A DNA stretch of 64,000 nucleotides. It comes from Pseudarthrobacter sp. IC2-21. GTDB lineage: Bacteria > Actinomycetota > Actinomycetes > Actinomycetales > Micrococcaceae. The notes below the pieces were generated by a model, which saw nothing but the letters and a program-made list of their open reading frames with translations, made no database searches and was not told the origin of the DNA. Below, piece by piece: positions 36,468-44,071 of the stretch; position 1 is the stretch's first letter; each line of letters begins with the position of its first letter. A program made the position numbers and the translations under genes. The stretch is from assembly GCF_034048115.1 (NCBI RefSeq), contig NZ_CP139145.1, forward strand, positions 1,612,001 through 1,676,000, read 5' to 3'.

Positions 36468-37264
36468 GAAGTCTCCGAGGTGGGTTGGGCGGTGTGTGCA
36501 GACCGGGAATGTTCGAGGAAGAACCGGATGGAACGGCCGAAGATCTCCGGGGCGTCAACATCGAGCGTAGCCACATGGCCGCTGCTGTGGAGGTCAACCA
36601 CCTCCACCAGCCGCGGGCCCAGCCGGCGCCGCAGCGTCGCGAGCGAGGTGGGCGGCACCACGGCGTCGGTCCTGGATTTGAACACCTGGACCGGGGCGTT
36701 GATGCGGTGCAGCCCGCGGGCGGCAGCGCCAAAGAGCTTCTTGAGTTCGTGCACGGCCGCCAACGGCGTACGCGAGTAGTCGCCGTCGTCCGTTACTGCC
36801 GCCGTCGGCTGTTCTTCCTGAATGGGTGATGTGGTCCGCTGGAAATACTTGAGTACTCCGATGACGCGCACGCGGCGGTCGTAGAAGCTGAGCCCCGGGT
36901 TGACCACCGAAACCCCTGCCACGGGATGCCGCGCGGCGGTCAGCAGTGCGATGGCACCTCCCATGGACAAACCGGCCACAAAACAATGATCGGTACGCGC
37001 GTTCAGCTCCTGATAGGCGGCTTCGAAACAGTCATACCACTCCCGCCAGTTGCAGCGTGCCAGCTGCCTCCAGTCAGTCCCGTGGCCCGGGAGGAGGGGG
37101 ACAGAAACGGAAAATCCCTGGGCGGCAAGTTCCTCAGCCCACGGCATGACGCTCAGCGGGCTGCCGGTAAAGCCGTGACAGATCGCGATCCCGGTCCTGG
37201 CGTTTGGGCCGTGGCCGGGGTAGCTGAAAGCGGCAGGCCGGGGCGGTGTGCTGCTTTCTGTCAT
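36464..37264 (-). CDS. Alpha/beta hydrolase, carboxylesterase/lipase-like (copy 1)
   Basis: This 266-residue hydrolase is the first gene of the leftward three-gene operon. It carries ICHGFTGSPLSV (oxyanion region, about 28-39), GLSMGG (about 98-103), Asp in SRTDAVVPP and His in SSGHVATLDVD as the catalytic triad. It shares the layout PLLPGHGT(S/D)W and the NPGL motif with copy 2, so the two arose by tandem duplication. It is divergent from plsC at 37377, with about 110 bp of shared promoter region. Confidence 0.88.
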   Translation of the reverse strand: MTESSTPPRPAAFSYPGHGPNARTGIAICHGFTGSPLSVMPWAEELAAQGFSVSVPLLPGHGTDWRQLARCNWREWYDCFEAAYQELNARTDHCFVAGLSMGGAIALLTAARHPVAGVSVVNPGLSFYDRRVRVIGVLKYFQRTTSPIQEEQPTAAVTDDGDYSRTPLAAVHELKKLFGAAARGLHRINAPVQVFKSRTDAVVPPTSLATLRRRLGPRLVEVVDLHSSGHVATLDVDAPEIFGRSIRFFLEHSRSAHTAQPTSETS

Positions 37265-37376
37265 GAGTCCATCGTGTCACTGTTCGCCATAAATCTCACT
37301 AGAGTAGGGTTGCATTGAATTGCTGGCCTGACCCAATGGAGGGGCCGGCGGGCAGGCATCCGGAGAGGTTCGACAC

Positions 37377-38189
37377 GTGTTTTATTGGGTCATGAAAAGG
37401 ATCTTCCTGGGGCCGGTACTGCGGCTTCTCTTCCGCCCCTGGGTCAAGGGACTGGACAACGTCCCGGCGGAGGGGGCGGCCATTATCGCCTCGAACCACC
37501 TGTCTTTTTCCGACTCCATCTTTATGCCGCTGATGGTGCCGAGGCCGGTCGTTTTCCTTGCAAAATCCGAGTACTTCACGGGCACCGGCGTCAAAGGCCG
37601 GCTGACGGCAATGTTCTTCAGGCTCACCAATCAACTGCCCATGGACCGCTCCGGCGGGGCGGCATCCGCGGTGTCGCTGAACGCCGGCATGGATGTCCTC
37701 ACCAGCGGCGGCCTGCTGGGCATCTATCCCGAGGGGACCCGCAGCCCCGATGCGCGCCTCTACCGCGGCAAGGTGGGCGTGGCGAGGCTTGCCCTGCAGG
37801 CCGGTGTGCCCGTCATTCCGGTGGCAATGATCGGGACGGACAAGGTCCAGCCCATCGGCAAGCGGATGCCCAACATCCGGCGGATCGGCATGATTTTCGG
37901 GGCGCCCCTGGATTTCAGCCAGTACGCCGGCCAGGCCGATGACAGGCTGGTCCAGCGCAAGGTCACGGACCAGATCATGTTCGAGCTGATGCGGCTCTCC
38001 GGCCAGGAATACGTGGACGAGTACGCAGCCGTGGTCAAACTCCGGCTGGCCGGGGCCGAGACCACCGGCGCGGACCTCAAAGGTGCCGGCGGCAGCCAGG
38101 CCACGGGGACAGATGCCGGCGTTGCCGATGCCACAGATACCGAGGGAGAAGACGCCGGTACGGACGGCAACGACGCCGCCGCGGGCTGA
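37377..38189 (+). CDS. 1-acyl-glycerol-3-phosphate acyltransferase (PlsC family)
   Basis: This 270-residue PlsC homologue has the HX4D motif in SNHLSFSDS (about 39-47) and the YPEGTRSPD motif (about 117-125), followed by GVARLALQAGVPVIPVAM. It differs from the plsC at 19656 by an Ala/Gly/Asp/Thr-rich tail of about 45 residues. It corresponds by order (plsC, aroG, pknL) to Rv2182c. The GTG start is preceded by GAGAGG. It likely acylates lysophosphatidic acid or a related acceptor at the membrane. Confidence 0.9.
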   Translation: MFYWVMKRIFLGPVLRLLFRPWVKGLDNVPAEGAAIIASNHLSFSDSIFMPLMVPRPVVFLAKSEYFTGTGVKGRLTAMFFRLTNQLPMDRSGGAASAVSLNAGMDVLTSGGLLGIYPEGTRSPDARLYRGKVGVARLALQAGVPVIPVAMIGTDKVQPIGKRMPNIRRIGMIFGAPLDFSQYAGQADDRLVQRKVTDQIMFELMRLSGQEYVDEYAAVVKLRLAGAETTGADLKGAGGSQATGTDAGVADATDTEGEDAGTDGNDAAAG

Positions 38190-38248
38190 CTGTGACGCTG
38201 CCCCCGGACCGCGTGACGGCCCGGTGTTCCGAAGAGTCCGGAGCGCAT

Positions 38249-38254
38249 TAGTCT
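38249..38254 (+). promoter_or_regulatory. -10 box of a leaderless aroG transcript
   Basis: TAGTCT ends 6 nt before the GTG at 38261, placing the transcription start on or next to the start codon. No Shine-Dalgarno is present. Confidence 0.55.
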
Positions 38255-38260
38255 TAGATA

Positions 38261-39652
38261 GTGACTGAGCTATCTGCAAAACCTGCCTTTTCGCTGTCCA
38301 GCACCGCCCAGAGCGGAGCCGCCGATTATCCTGGCCTTGATGACTGGCGGGATCTTCCCGTCTCCCAGCAGCCAAGCTGGCAGGACAAGGACGTCTTTGA
38401 CGCCTCGGTCCGCGAACTCTCCGTGCTTCCGCCGCTGGTGTTCGCCGGCGAAGTGGACGTCCTCCGCGAGCGTCTGGCCGCCGCGGCACAAGGCAAGGCC
38501 TTCCTGCTCCAGGGCGGCGACTGTGCCGAAACGTTTGAGGCCGCCACCGCGGACAAGATCTCTGCCCGCGTCAAGACCATCCTCCAGATGGCCGTGGTGC
38601 TTACCTACGGTGCAGCAATGCCCGTCATCAAGATGGGCCGGATGGCCGGCCAGTTCGCCAAGCCGCGCTCATCCAATGACGAGACCCGCAACGGGGTGAC
38701 CCTGCCGGCGTACCGCGGGGACATTGTGAACGGCTATGAGTTCACTCCCGAGTCCCGCGGCCATGACGCCTCCCGGATGCTCCGGGCCTACCACACCTCC
38801 GCTTCCACGCTGAACCTGATCAGGGCCTTCACCCAGGGCGGCTTCGCGGACCTGCGCTCGGTTCACCAGTGGAACAAGGGTTTCACCGAAAACCCGGCGC
38901 ATGCCCGTTACGAATCCCTGGCCCGGGACATTGACCGCGCCATTAAGTTCATGGCCTCCTGCGGTGCGGACTTCGAAGCCCTCAAGCGCGTGGAGTTTTT
39001 CGCAAGCCATGAAGCCCTGCTGCTGGACTACGAGCGGGCACTGACCCGCATCGATTCCCGCACCGGCTTCCCCTACGACACCTCCGCCCACTTCCTGTGG
39101 ATCGGGGAGCGGACCCGCGGACTCGAGGACGCCCACGTCGACTTCCTCTCCCGCGTCCGCAACCCGATCGGTGTGAAGCTGGGCCCCTCCACCACCGGGG
39201 ACGACGCCCTGCGCCTCATCGACAAACTGGACCCGGAACGCGAACCCGGCCGCCTGACCTTCATCACGCGCATGGGCGCGGGAAACATCCGCGAGAAGCT
39301 TCCCGCCGTCGTCGAAAAGGTCACTGCCTCCGGCGCCCAGGTCCTGTGGGTCACGGACCCGATGCACGGCAACACCGTCACCTCACCCAACGGCTACAAG
39401 ACGCGGAATTTCGACGACGTCATTGACGAAGTGCGCGGGTTCTTCGAAGTGCACCACGCCCTGGGCACCGTTCCCGGTGGCCTGCACGTGGAGATGACCG
39501 GTGACGATGTTGCCGAGTGCCTCGGCGGCGCCGATCCGGTGGACCAGGAGTCGTTCCTGGACAAGTACGAGTCTGTCTGCGACCCCCGCCTGAACCACAT
39601 GCAGTCCCTTGAGATGGCCTTCCTTGTGGCGGGGGCACTGGCCAAGCACTGA
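38261..39652 (+). CDS. aroG: 3-deoxy-7-phosphoheptulonate synthase, class II
   Basis: This enzyme condenses phosphoenolpyruvate and erythrose 4-phosphate, the entry step of the shikimate pathway. The 463-residue protein is a class II (plant/actinobacterial) DAHP synthase with LLQGGDCAETF (about 82-92, metal-binding Cys), KMGRMAGQFAKPRS (about 124-137), VKLGPSTT and the WVTDPMHGNT motif (about 364-373). Class II enzymes of actinobacteria are often feedback-regulated by aromatic amino acids. The start is GTG, apparently leaderless. A strong terminator follows. The neighbouring PASTA kinase reproduces the Rv2178c-Rv2176 order. Confidence 0.95.
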   Translation: MTELSAKPAFSLSSTAQSGAADYPGLDDWRDLPVSQQPSWQDKDVFDASVRELSVLPPLVFAGEVDVLRERLAAAAQGKAFLLQGGDCAETFEAATADKISARVKTILQMAVVLTYGAAMPVIKMGRMAGQFAKPRSSNDETRNGVTLPAYRGDIVNGYEFTPESRGHDASRMLRAYHTSASTLNLIRAFTQGGFADLRSVHQWNKGFTENPAHARYESLARDIDRAIKFMASCGADFEALKRVEFFASHEALLLDYERALTRIDSRTGFPYDTSAHFLWIGERTRGLEDAHVDFLSRVRNPIGVKLGPSTTGDDALRLIDKLDPEREPGRLTFITRMGAGNIREKLPAVVEKVTASGAQVLWVTDPMHGNTVTSPNGYKTRNFDDVIDEVRGFFEVHHALGTVPGGLHVEMTGDDVAECLGGADPVDQESFLDKYESVCDPRLNHMQSLEMAFLVAGALAKH

Positions 39653-39677
39653 CCGCAACAAGGGTGCCCCCAGCTGA

Positions 39678-39716
39678 GGGTGCCTCCCGGACTTTTGTCA
39701 CGGGAGGCACCCTTTT
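39678..39716 (+). terminator. Terminator of aroG
   Basis: GGGTGCCTCCCG (39678-39689) pairs perfectly with CGGGAGGCACCC (39701-39712) and is followed by TTTT. It lies between convergent aroG and the kinase gene. Confidence 0.92.
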
Positions 39717-39808
39717 GGGTTCCCGGGGGCGGCGTGCCTGCGGATTTCAGGGGCCGGCGTCGCGGCGCACGGCTGAATCCATGCCCCGTGTGACGCCGGG
39801 CGCTGCGC

Positions 39809-41899
39809 TTACACCACGGTAAGGGTGATGACGGAACCTTCCGGGACCTCTGTGTCCACGGGATCCTGGGTCCGCACTGTGCCAAAGAACCCGCCCAGGA
39901 AGTTGTTGATCTTCACGTCAAAGCCGAGCTTCCGCAGCTCACGCTCGGCATCGGCCGCCTGCTTGCCCACAAAGTTGGGCACCGGCACCATTTTGGGGCC
40001 CTTGGAGATGGTCAGCGTCACGGTTCCGCCCTTGGTCAGCGTGCCGTTGGCCGGAGCCTGGCTGACCACGGAGCCTTCGGGGATCTTGCGGTCGAAGACC
40101 TGGTCCTTCGCCACCTTGGCCGTGAGGCCCGCCGCCTCGATGGCGTCGACGGCCTCGTTCTCGTCCAAACCCACCACTGAGGGAACGGGGATCGGCTGGG
40201 GGCCTTTGGACACCACCAGGTTCACCGGGGTGCCGTGCCGCGCCGGCGTGCCGGCGGTTGGGTCCTGGGTGAGCACCACCCCGGCGGCCACGGCCTCGTC
40301 GAACCGTTCGGTGACATTGCCCAGGGCCATCCTGGCCTGGTTCAGGGCGACTTTTGCCTGGTCCAGGGTGCCGCCCGTCAGCGTTGGCAGTTCGTACAGT
40401 TGCGGGCCCTTGGAGACGAACAACGCCACAGGCTGGAACTTCCTGACCTCGGTGCCGGCAGCAGGTTCGGAGCCCACCACCAGCCCCGGGGAAACGTCGT
40501 CGTCGAAGACATCGTTGGTCCGGGACTGAAAACCGGCCTGGCTCAACAGCTGCTGGGCCTGGGCCACCGTCTTGTTGGCGACCGTTGGAATCGTCGCCGA
40601 TGCGCCCGGCCCCGTACCGAAGAACCAGCCGGCTCCGGTGGCCAGCAGGGCGATGATGATCAGGGCCACTATCCAGAGGATGCCGCGGCGGCGCGGGTTT
40701 CCCTCGCGCAGGTTCCGGACCGGCGTGGCGGCCGCCCGCGACCTTGCCTTCTCATCCTCGCGGTCAAGCTTCCGTTGTGCACGCTTGCTGAGCGGGAGGG
40801 GTTCCGCGGCCTCCGGCTGGTCCGCGAAATCCTGTTCGTACTGAATCTGCTGCGGGCCTGAAGGGTATGGCTCGTCCGGCGGGTACAGGGCGTGATGCGG
40901 CGGCGGGGCATGGGGCGGCCGCGACGGCTGCTGCGGCCGCGGCCGGCCGAGTGAGGAGGACAGGACGGCGGTGGGATTGTTGGTCCGCGCGATGATCTCA
41001 GTGGCGTTGGGCTGCCCCGCCGGCAGGGCAGCCGGAGGACGCAGATCCAGTTCGGAATTGGTGAGGTTCGTCCGGATGTGCCGCAGCTCCTGGAGGAGCG
41101 CGTGGCCGTCCACCGGCCGGTTCTCGGGATCGTTCGCGGTGCACCACTGGACGAGTTCGTCCATTTCGGCGGCTAGCCCGGGCACCAGGTCCGACGGCGG
41201 TCCAACCGTTTTATGAACGTGCTGGTAGGCCACCTGGATAGGGACCTCGCCGTCGTACGGCTGTTTGCCCGTAAGCATCTCGTACAGCATGATGCCCACC
41301 GAATAGATATCGCTGCGGGCGTCGGCAGTCTTCCCCAGCACCAGTTCGGGGGAGAGGTAGCCGACCGTGCCGATCAGGGCGCCCGTGCTGGTGGAGGTCG
41401 TCACGGCCCTGGCCAGACCGAAGTCGCCGATCTTGATGCGGCCGTCGTCGGCGATGAGGACGTTCTCCGGTTTGACGTCGCGATGGATCAGGCCGGCGGC
41501 ATGGGCCTCACCCAGGCCTTCCACTACGGGATCGATGAGGGCCAGGGCCAACCGCGGCGGCAGCGCACCCTTGGACCTGATGACATCGCGCAGGGTGTGG
41601 CCCTTGATGTACTCCATCACCAGGTATGCCGTGACACCGTCGTTGCCCTGATCCAGCACTCCCACAACGTGAGGATGGGAAAGCTTCGCGGCCGCTTTCG
41701 CCTCCCGGCCGAGCCGGTCCAGGAACGTCTCATCCGTGGCGAGGTGCGGATGGAGGACTTTGAGGGCAACATCGCGTTCCAGCCGGAGGTCCGTGGCCAG
41801 ATAGACCGTGGACATGCCCCCACGCGCGAGTTTGGAACGGACGGCGTAGCGGTTGTCCACCAGCGTTCCAACGAGACGGTCAGAGACTTTTTCCTGCAC
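39809..41899 (-). CDS. PASTA-domain Ser/Thr protein kinase in the pknL position
   Basis: This 696-residue membrane kinase has an N-terminal catalytic domain (about 15-275: Lys47, HRDVKPEN with Asp141, DFG 159-161, and a Thr/Ser-rich activation loop TTSTSTGALIGT), a Pro-rich juxtamembrane segment, one membrane helix (407-427) and four extracellular PASTA repeats (about 434-498, 501-567, 569-635, 637-696) that usually sense peptidoglycan fragments. Neighbours aroG, an Rv2175c-like protein and polyprenyl synthase place it at the pknL (Rv2176) position, yet M. tuberculosis PknL lacks PASTA repeats. The GTG start lies 6 nt after TAGGAT, so the message is probably leaderless. Confidence 0.92.
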   Translation of the reverse strand: MQEKVSDRLVGTLVDNRYAVRSKLARGGMSTVYLATDLRLERDVALKVLHPHLATDETFLDRLGREAKAAAKLSHPHVVGVLDQGNDGVTAYLVMEYIKGHTLRDVIRSKGALPPRLALALIDPVVEGLGEAHAAGLIHRDVKPENVLIADDGRIKIGDFGLARAVTTSTSTGALIGTVGYLSPELVLGKTADARSDIYSVGIMLYEMLTGKQPYDGEVPIQVAYQHVHKTVGPPSDLVPGLAAEMDELVQWCTANDPENRPVDGHALLQELRHIRTNLTNSELDLRPPAALPAGQPNATEIIARTNNPTAVLSSSLGRPRPQQPSRPPHAPPPHHALYPPDEPYPSGPQQIQYEQDFADQPEAAEPLPLSKRAQRKLDREDEKARSRAAATPVRNLREGNPRRRGILWIVALIIIALLATGAGWFFGTGPGASATIPTVANKTVAQAQQLLSQAGFQSRTNDVFDDDVSPGLVVGSEPAAGTEVRKFQPVALFVSKGPQLYELPTLTGGTLDQAKVALNQARMALGNVTERFDEAVAAGVVLTQDPTAGTPARHGTPVNLVVSKGPQPIPVPSVVGLDENEAVDAIEAAGLTAKVAKDQVFDRKIPEGSVVSQAPANGTLTKGGTVTLTISKGPKMVPVPNFVGKQAADAERELRKLGFDVKINNFLGGFFGTVRTQDPVDTEVPEGSVITLTVV

Positions 41900-41905
41900 C
41901 TTACG

Positions 41906-41911
41906 ATCCTA
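41906..41911 (-). promoter_or_regulatory. -10 box of a leaderless kinase transcript
   Basis: On the minus strand TAGGAT ends 6 nt before the GTG at 41899. The expected -35 position (about 41929-41934) falls within the terminator stem of the upstream LysM gene. Confidence 0.55.
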
Positions 41912-41922
41912 ATCCCGCAGCG

Positions 41923-41958
41923 AAAAAGGGTCCGAACCGACCTGCGGTCCGGACCCTT
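41923..41958 (-). terminator. Terminator of the LysM transglycosylase gene
   Basis: AAGGGTCCG (41926-41934) pairs with CGGACCCTT (41950-41958), with an inner ACCG/CGGT stem. On the minus strand it ends in TTTTT (41927-41923). It separates the LysM gene from the kinase gene and overlaps the kinase promoter. Confidence 0.88.
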
Positions 41959-42013
41959 ATCGTTATCCGGGTTGCCCGTTGAGGCGGCCCGGCGTGCGTT
42001 GCGAAGCTGACGG

Positions 42014-43399
42014 TTAGCCGAAGTTCCTCTGGTGCGCCTTGATCGCGGCCACGTACGCCTTGGTGTCGTCGTACATGCCGTACTTGCTGACTGAATACTG
42101 GCCCTGGTAGTACCCGGCGATTGCCGTGTCCGTGTCCTTGCTGGTGGCAAGGAGCCGCTTGATGATGGCAACACCGGCCGTTGCGTTGTCGTACGGATCC
42201 AGGAGGTTCAGTTTCCGGCCTACGAGGTCTGAGGCCCATTCGCCGGAGGTGGGGATGACCTGCATGGTGCCGATGGCGTTCGCGGGCGAGACGGCCCGCT
42301 GGTTGAAGCCGGACTCCTGGTATGCAAAGGCGAGGGCAAGGGACGGCTCAACCCCCATCGCGCGGGCCCTGTCAGTCACGATGGAACGCATCTCATCCCG
42401 GGACGGCACCGGCGCGGCGTTGAGCAATGCTTTGTTCTCGTTCGCGGAGCTGACCACGGCTTCAGGGTACGAGAAGCCGAGGAACGTGCTGGGCACCAGG
42501 GGCGTCACCGTCGCTGCAGGTGTAGACGACGCCGGCTGGATGGAGGCGCCGGGGATGACCAGTTTGTTGCCCGGGTAGATCACGGTGGTCATGCTCAGCT
42601 GGTTGGCTGAGAGGACGTCCGAGAGCTTCACGCCGTGCTTTGAGGCGATCGCGGACAAGGTGTCCCCTGCCTTGATGGTGTAGGAGCCACCCGGAGCGGG
42701 GGCGGCCGGCGCAGGGGCAGCCGGGGCGGCCGGCGCGGCGGCCGGCTGCGGCGCGGCGGGGGCGGCTGCCGGTGCTGTTTCGCCGGAGCCCACCCTGACC
42801 TTCTGGCCGGGATAGATGATGGAGTTCATGTTCAGGTTGTTCCAGCTGAAGACCTCGGACAGGCCGACGTTGTGCCGGGCAGCGATGGCGCTGAGCGTGT
42901 CACCGGCCTTCACGGTGTAGCTTCCGCCGGAGTTGGCCAGGGCAGCCGGGGCGGCGGCCGGTGCCGGTGCCGGGGCGGGCGACGCGGCAGACCCGGAAAG
43001 CCGGATTTTCTGGCCGGGGTAAATGATGGTGTTCGGCTGCAGGTTGTTCAGAGCCAGTACCTCGCCGGTATTGAGGCCGAACTTCCCCGCGATGGCGCTG
43101 ATGGTGTCGCCGCGGGCGATGGTGTAGTCGGCGGGGGCTGCGGGCTGGGCGGGCCTGAAGGCCGTGGGAATGCTGGATGATACGGAGGCTGCCGGGATCA
43201 TTGCGGCTTTAGCCTCAGCTGCCTGTGCTTTCATGGCGGCCGCGAGCGTTGCGGGGATGGCGCGTGCCGGCGCCTCTGCAGGCGCTGGCTGTGCGAGGGC
43301 CAGGGACGACAGGACCACCGCAGGAAGTGCGGCCGTGGTGGCCGCAATCATGGGCAGACTCGGCCGGGTTGCCTGCTTTGGCGAGCGGGACGTCGTCAT
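42014..43399 (-). CDS. Secreted LysM-domain lytic transglycosylase
   Basis: This 461-residue exported protein has a signal sequence (about 1-37, LPMIAATTAALPAVVLSSLALA), three LysM peptidoglycan-binding modules (about 90-134, 160-203 and 238-282) joined by Ala/Pro linkers, and a C-terminal SLT-type transglycosylase domain (about 335-461) with catalytic Glu in AYQESGFNQ and the GTMQVIP motif. It probably cleaves glycan strands during growth or division. It sits between the PASTA kinase and the Rv2175c-like gene. Its promoter carries a 9-bp-phased array of GTAACA-like hexamers, so expression is probably controlled by MtrA or a similar regulator. Confidence 0.93.
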   Translation of the reverse strand: MTTSRSPKQATRPSLPMIAATTAALPAVVLSSLALAQPAPAEAPARAIPATLAAAMKAQAAEAKAAMIPAASVSSSIPTAFRPAQPAAPADYTIARGDTISAIAGKFGLNTGEVLALNNLQPNTIIYPGQKIRLSGSAASPAPAPAPAAAPAALANSGGSYTVKAGDTLSAIAARHNVGLSEVFSWNNLNMNSIIYPGQKVRVGSGETAPAAAPAAPQPAAAPAAPAAPAPAAPAPGGSYTIKAGDTLSAIASKHGVKLSDVLSANQLSMTTVIYPGNKLVIPGASIQPASSTPAATVTPLVPSTFLGFSYPEAVVSSANENKALLNAAPVPSRDEMRSIVTDRARAMGVEPSLALAFAYQESGFNQRAVSPANAIGTMQVIPTSGEWASDLVGRKLNLLDPYDNATAGVAIIKRLLATSKDTDTAIAGYYQGQYSVSKYGMYDDTKAYVAAIKAHQRNFG

Positions 43400-43431
43400 G
43401 AAAGGAATCCTCTTCTTTAACTGCCGGGGGG

Positions 43432-43503
43432 ACGGGTGATGCGTGTGACTATTGATACTAGTGTTACTTAAGTTGTTCTTGTTACAAATGTGATCTCTGT
43501 GAA
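43432..43503 (-). promoter_or_regulatory. Eight 9-bp-phased GTAACA/GTCACA-like repeats in LysM gene promoter
   Basis: Reading the minus strand from 43503 down in steps of nine, the hexamers are TTCACA, ATCACA, GTAACA, ACAACT, GTAACA, GTATCA, GTCACA and ATCACC. Seven of the eight fit an RTMACA-like pattern with at most two changes. Direct repeats of GTCACA/GTAACA at 9-bp spacing are the recognised layout of MtrA sites in mycobacteria. A candidate -10 TAGTAT (43455-43460) lies within the array, with no good -35. Confidence 0.65.
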
Positions 43504-43640
43504 TCTCTCATGAATTTGCCGCTAGCACAATAAGTTGAGCCCAACGGGTATCTCCGGTTTTGTGGAGTGTCGGTCCGTTCATCCACTTGCAGGGCAAAGC
43601 TGACTAGGCGGCAGGGCTCCGGCCGTGGCAACCTTGATCC

Positions 43641-43994
43641 GTGAGTAACGTAGAAAGCCTTGTGGGCGAGTGGCTGCCCCTGCCTGATGTCGCCAAATTG
43701 CTGGATGTTTCGATTACGAAAGTCCATAGCCTTATTGATGAACGTGCGCTGGCTGCCCTGCGCGTCGGGGAGCGGCGGATCCGCTCAGTTCCGGCCGCGT
43801 TTATCCAGGATGGCCAGGTGGTGGACAGCCTGCGGGGAACCATTGTGGTTCTGGCGGATGCCGGCTATTCGGATGAGGACCTCATCGTCTGGCTCTTCAC
43901 CCACGACGATTCCCTGCGCGGCCGCCCCATTGATGCGCTGCGCGAAGGCCGGAAAACCGAGATCCGGCGCAGGGCACAGACTCTGGCCTGGTAA
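43641..43994 (+). CDS. Rv2175c-family DNA-binding protein
   Basis: This 117-residue protein has an N-terminal helix-turn-helix (LPLPDVAKLLDVSITKVHSLIDE, about 12-34) and a C-terminal all-helical domain, as in Rv2175c. In M. tuberculosis, Rv2175c binds DNA and is phosphorylated by PknL near its N-terminus, lowering DNA binding. Here the corresponding kinase is about 1.7 kb away. The N-terminus (MSNVESLVGEW) contains Ser residues but no clear Thr equivalent. The protein starts with GTG without an obvious Shine-Dalgarno. It is convergent with the polyprenyl synthase gene. Confidence 0.88.
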   Translation: MSNVESLVGEWLPLPDVAKLLDVSITKVHSLIDERALAALRVGERRIRSVPAAFIQDGQVVDSLRGTIVVLADAGYSDEDLIVWLFTHDDSLRGRPIDALREGRKTEIRRRAQTLAW

Positions 43995-44071
43995 CGCGGA
44001 CTCCCGTACCGGCGGGCCTGGTAGCTCCCGCTCCAGGCGCCGCGGGTTGCTGGCGGGTGCTATTCCGGGAA

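Noticed and set aside
43400..43640. Possible c-di-AMP (ydaO) riboswitch upstream of the LysM gene
   Set aside because: Such riboswitches control many actinobacterial cell-wall hydrolases, but the expected leader is only about 50 nt and no ydaO-like core is visible. The phased repeats explain the region better.
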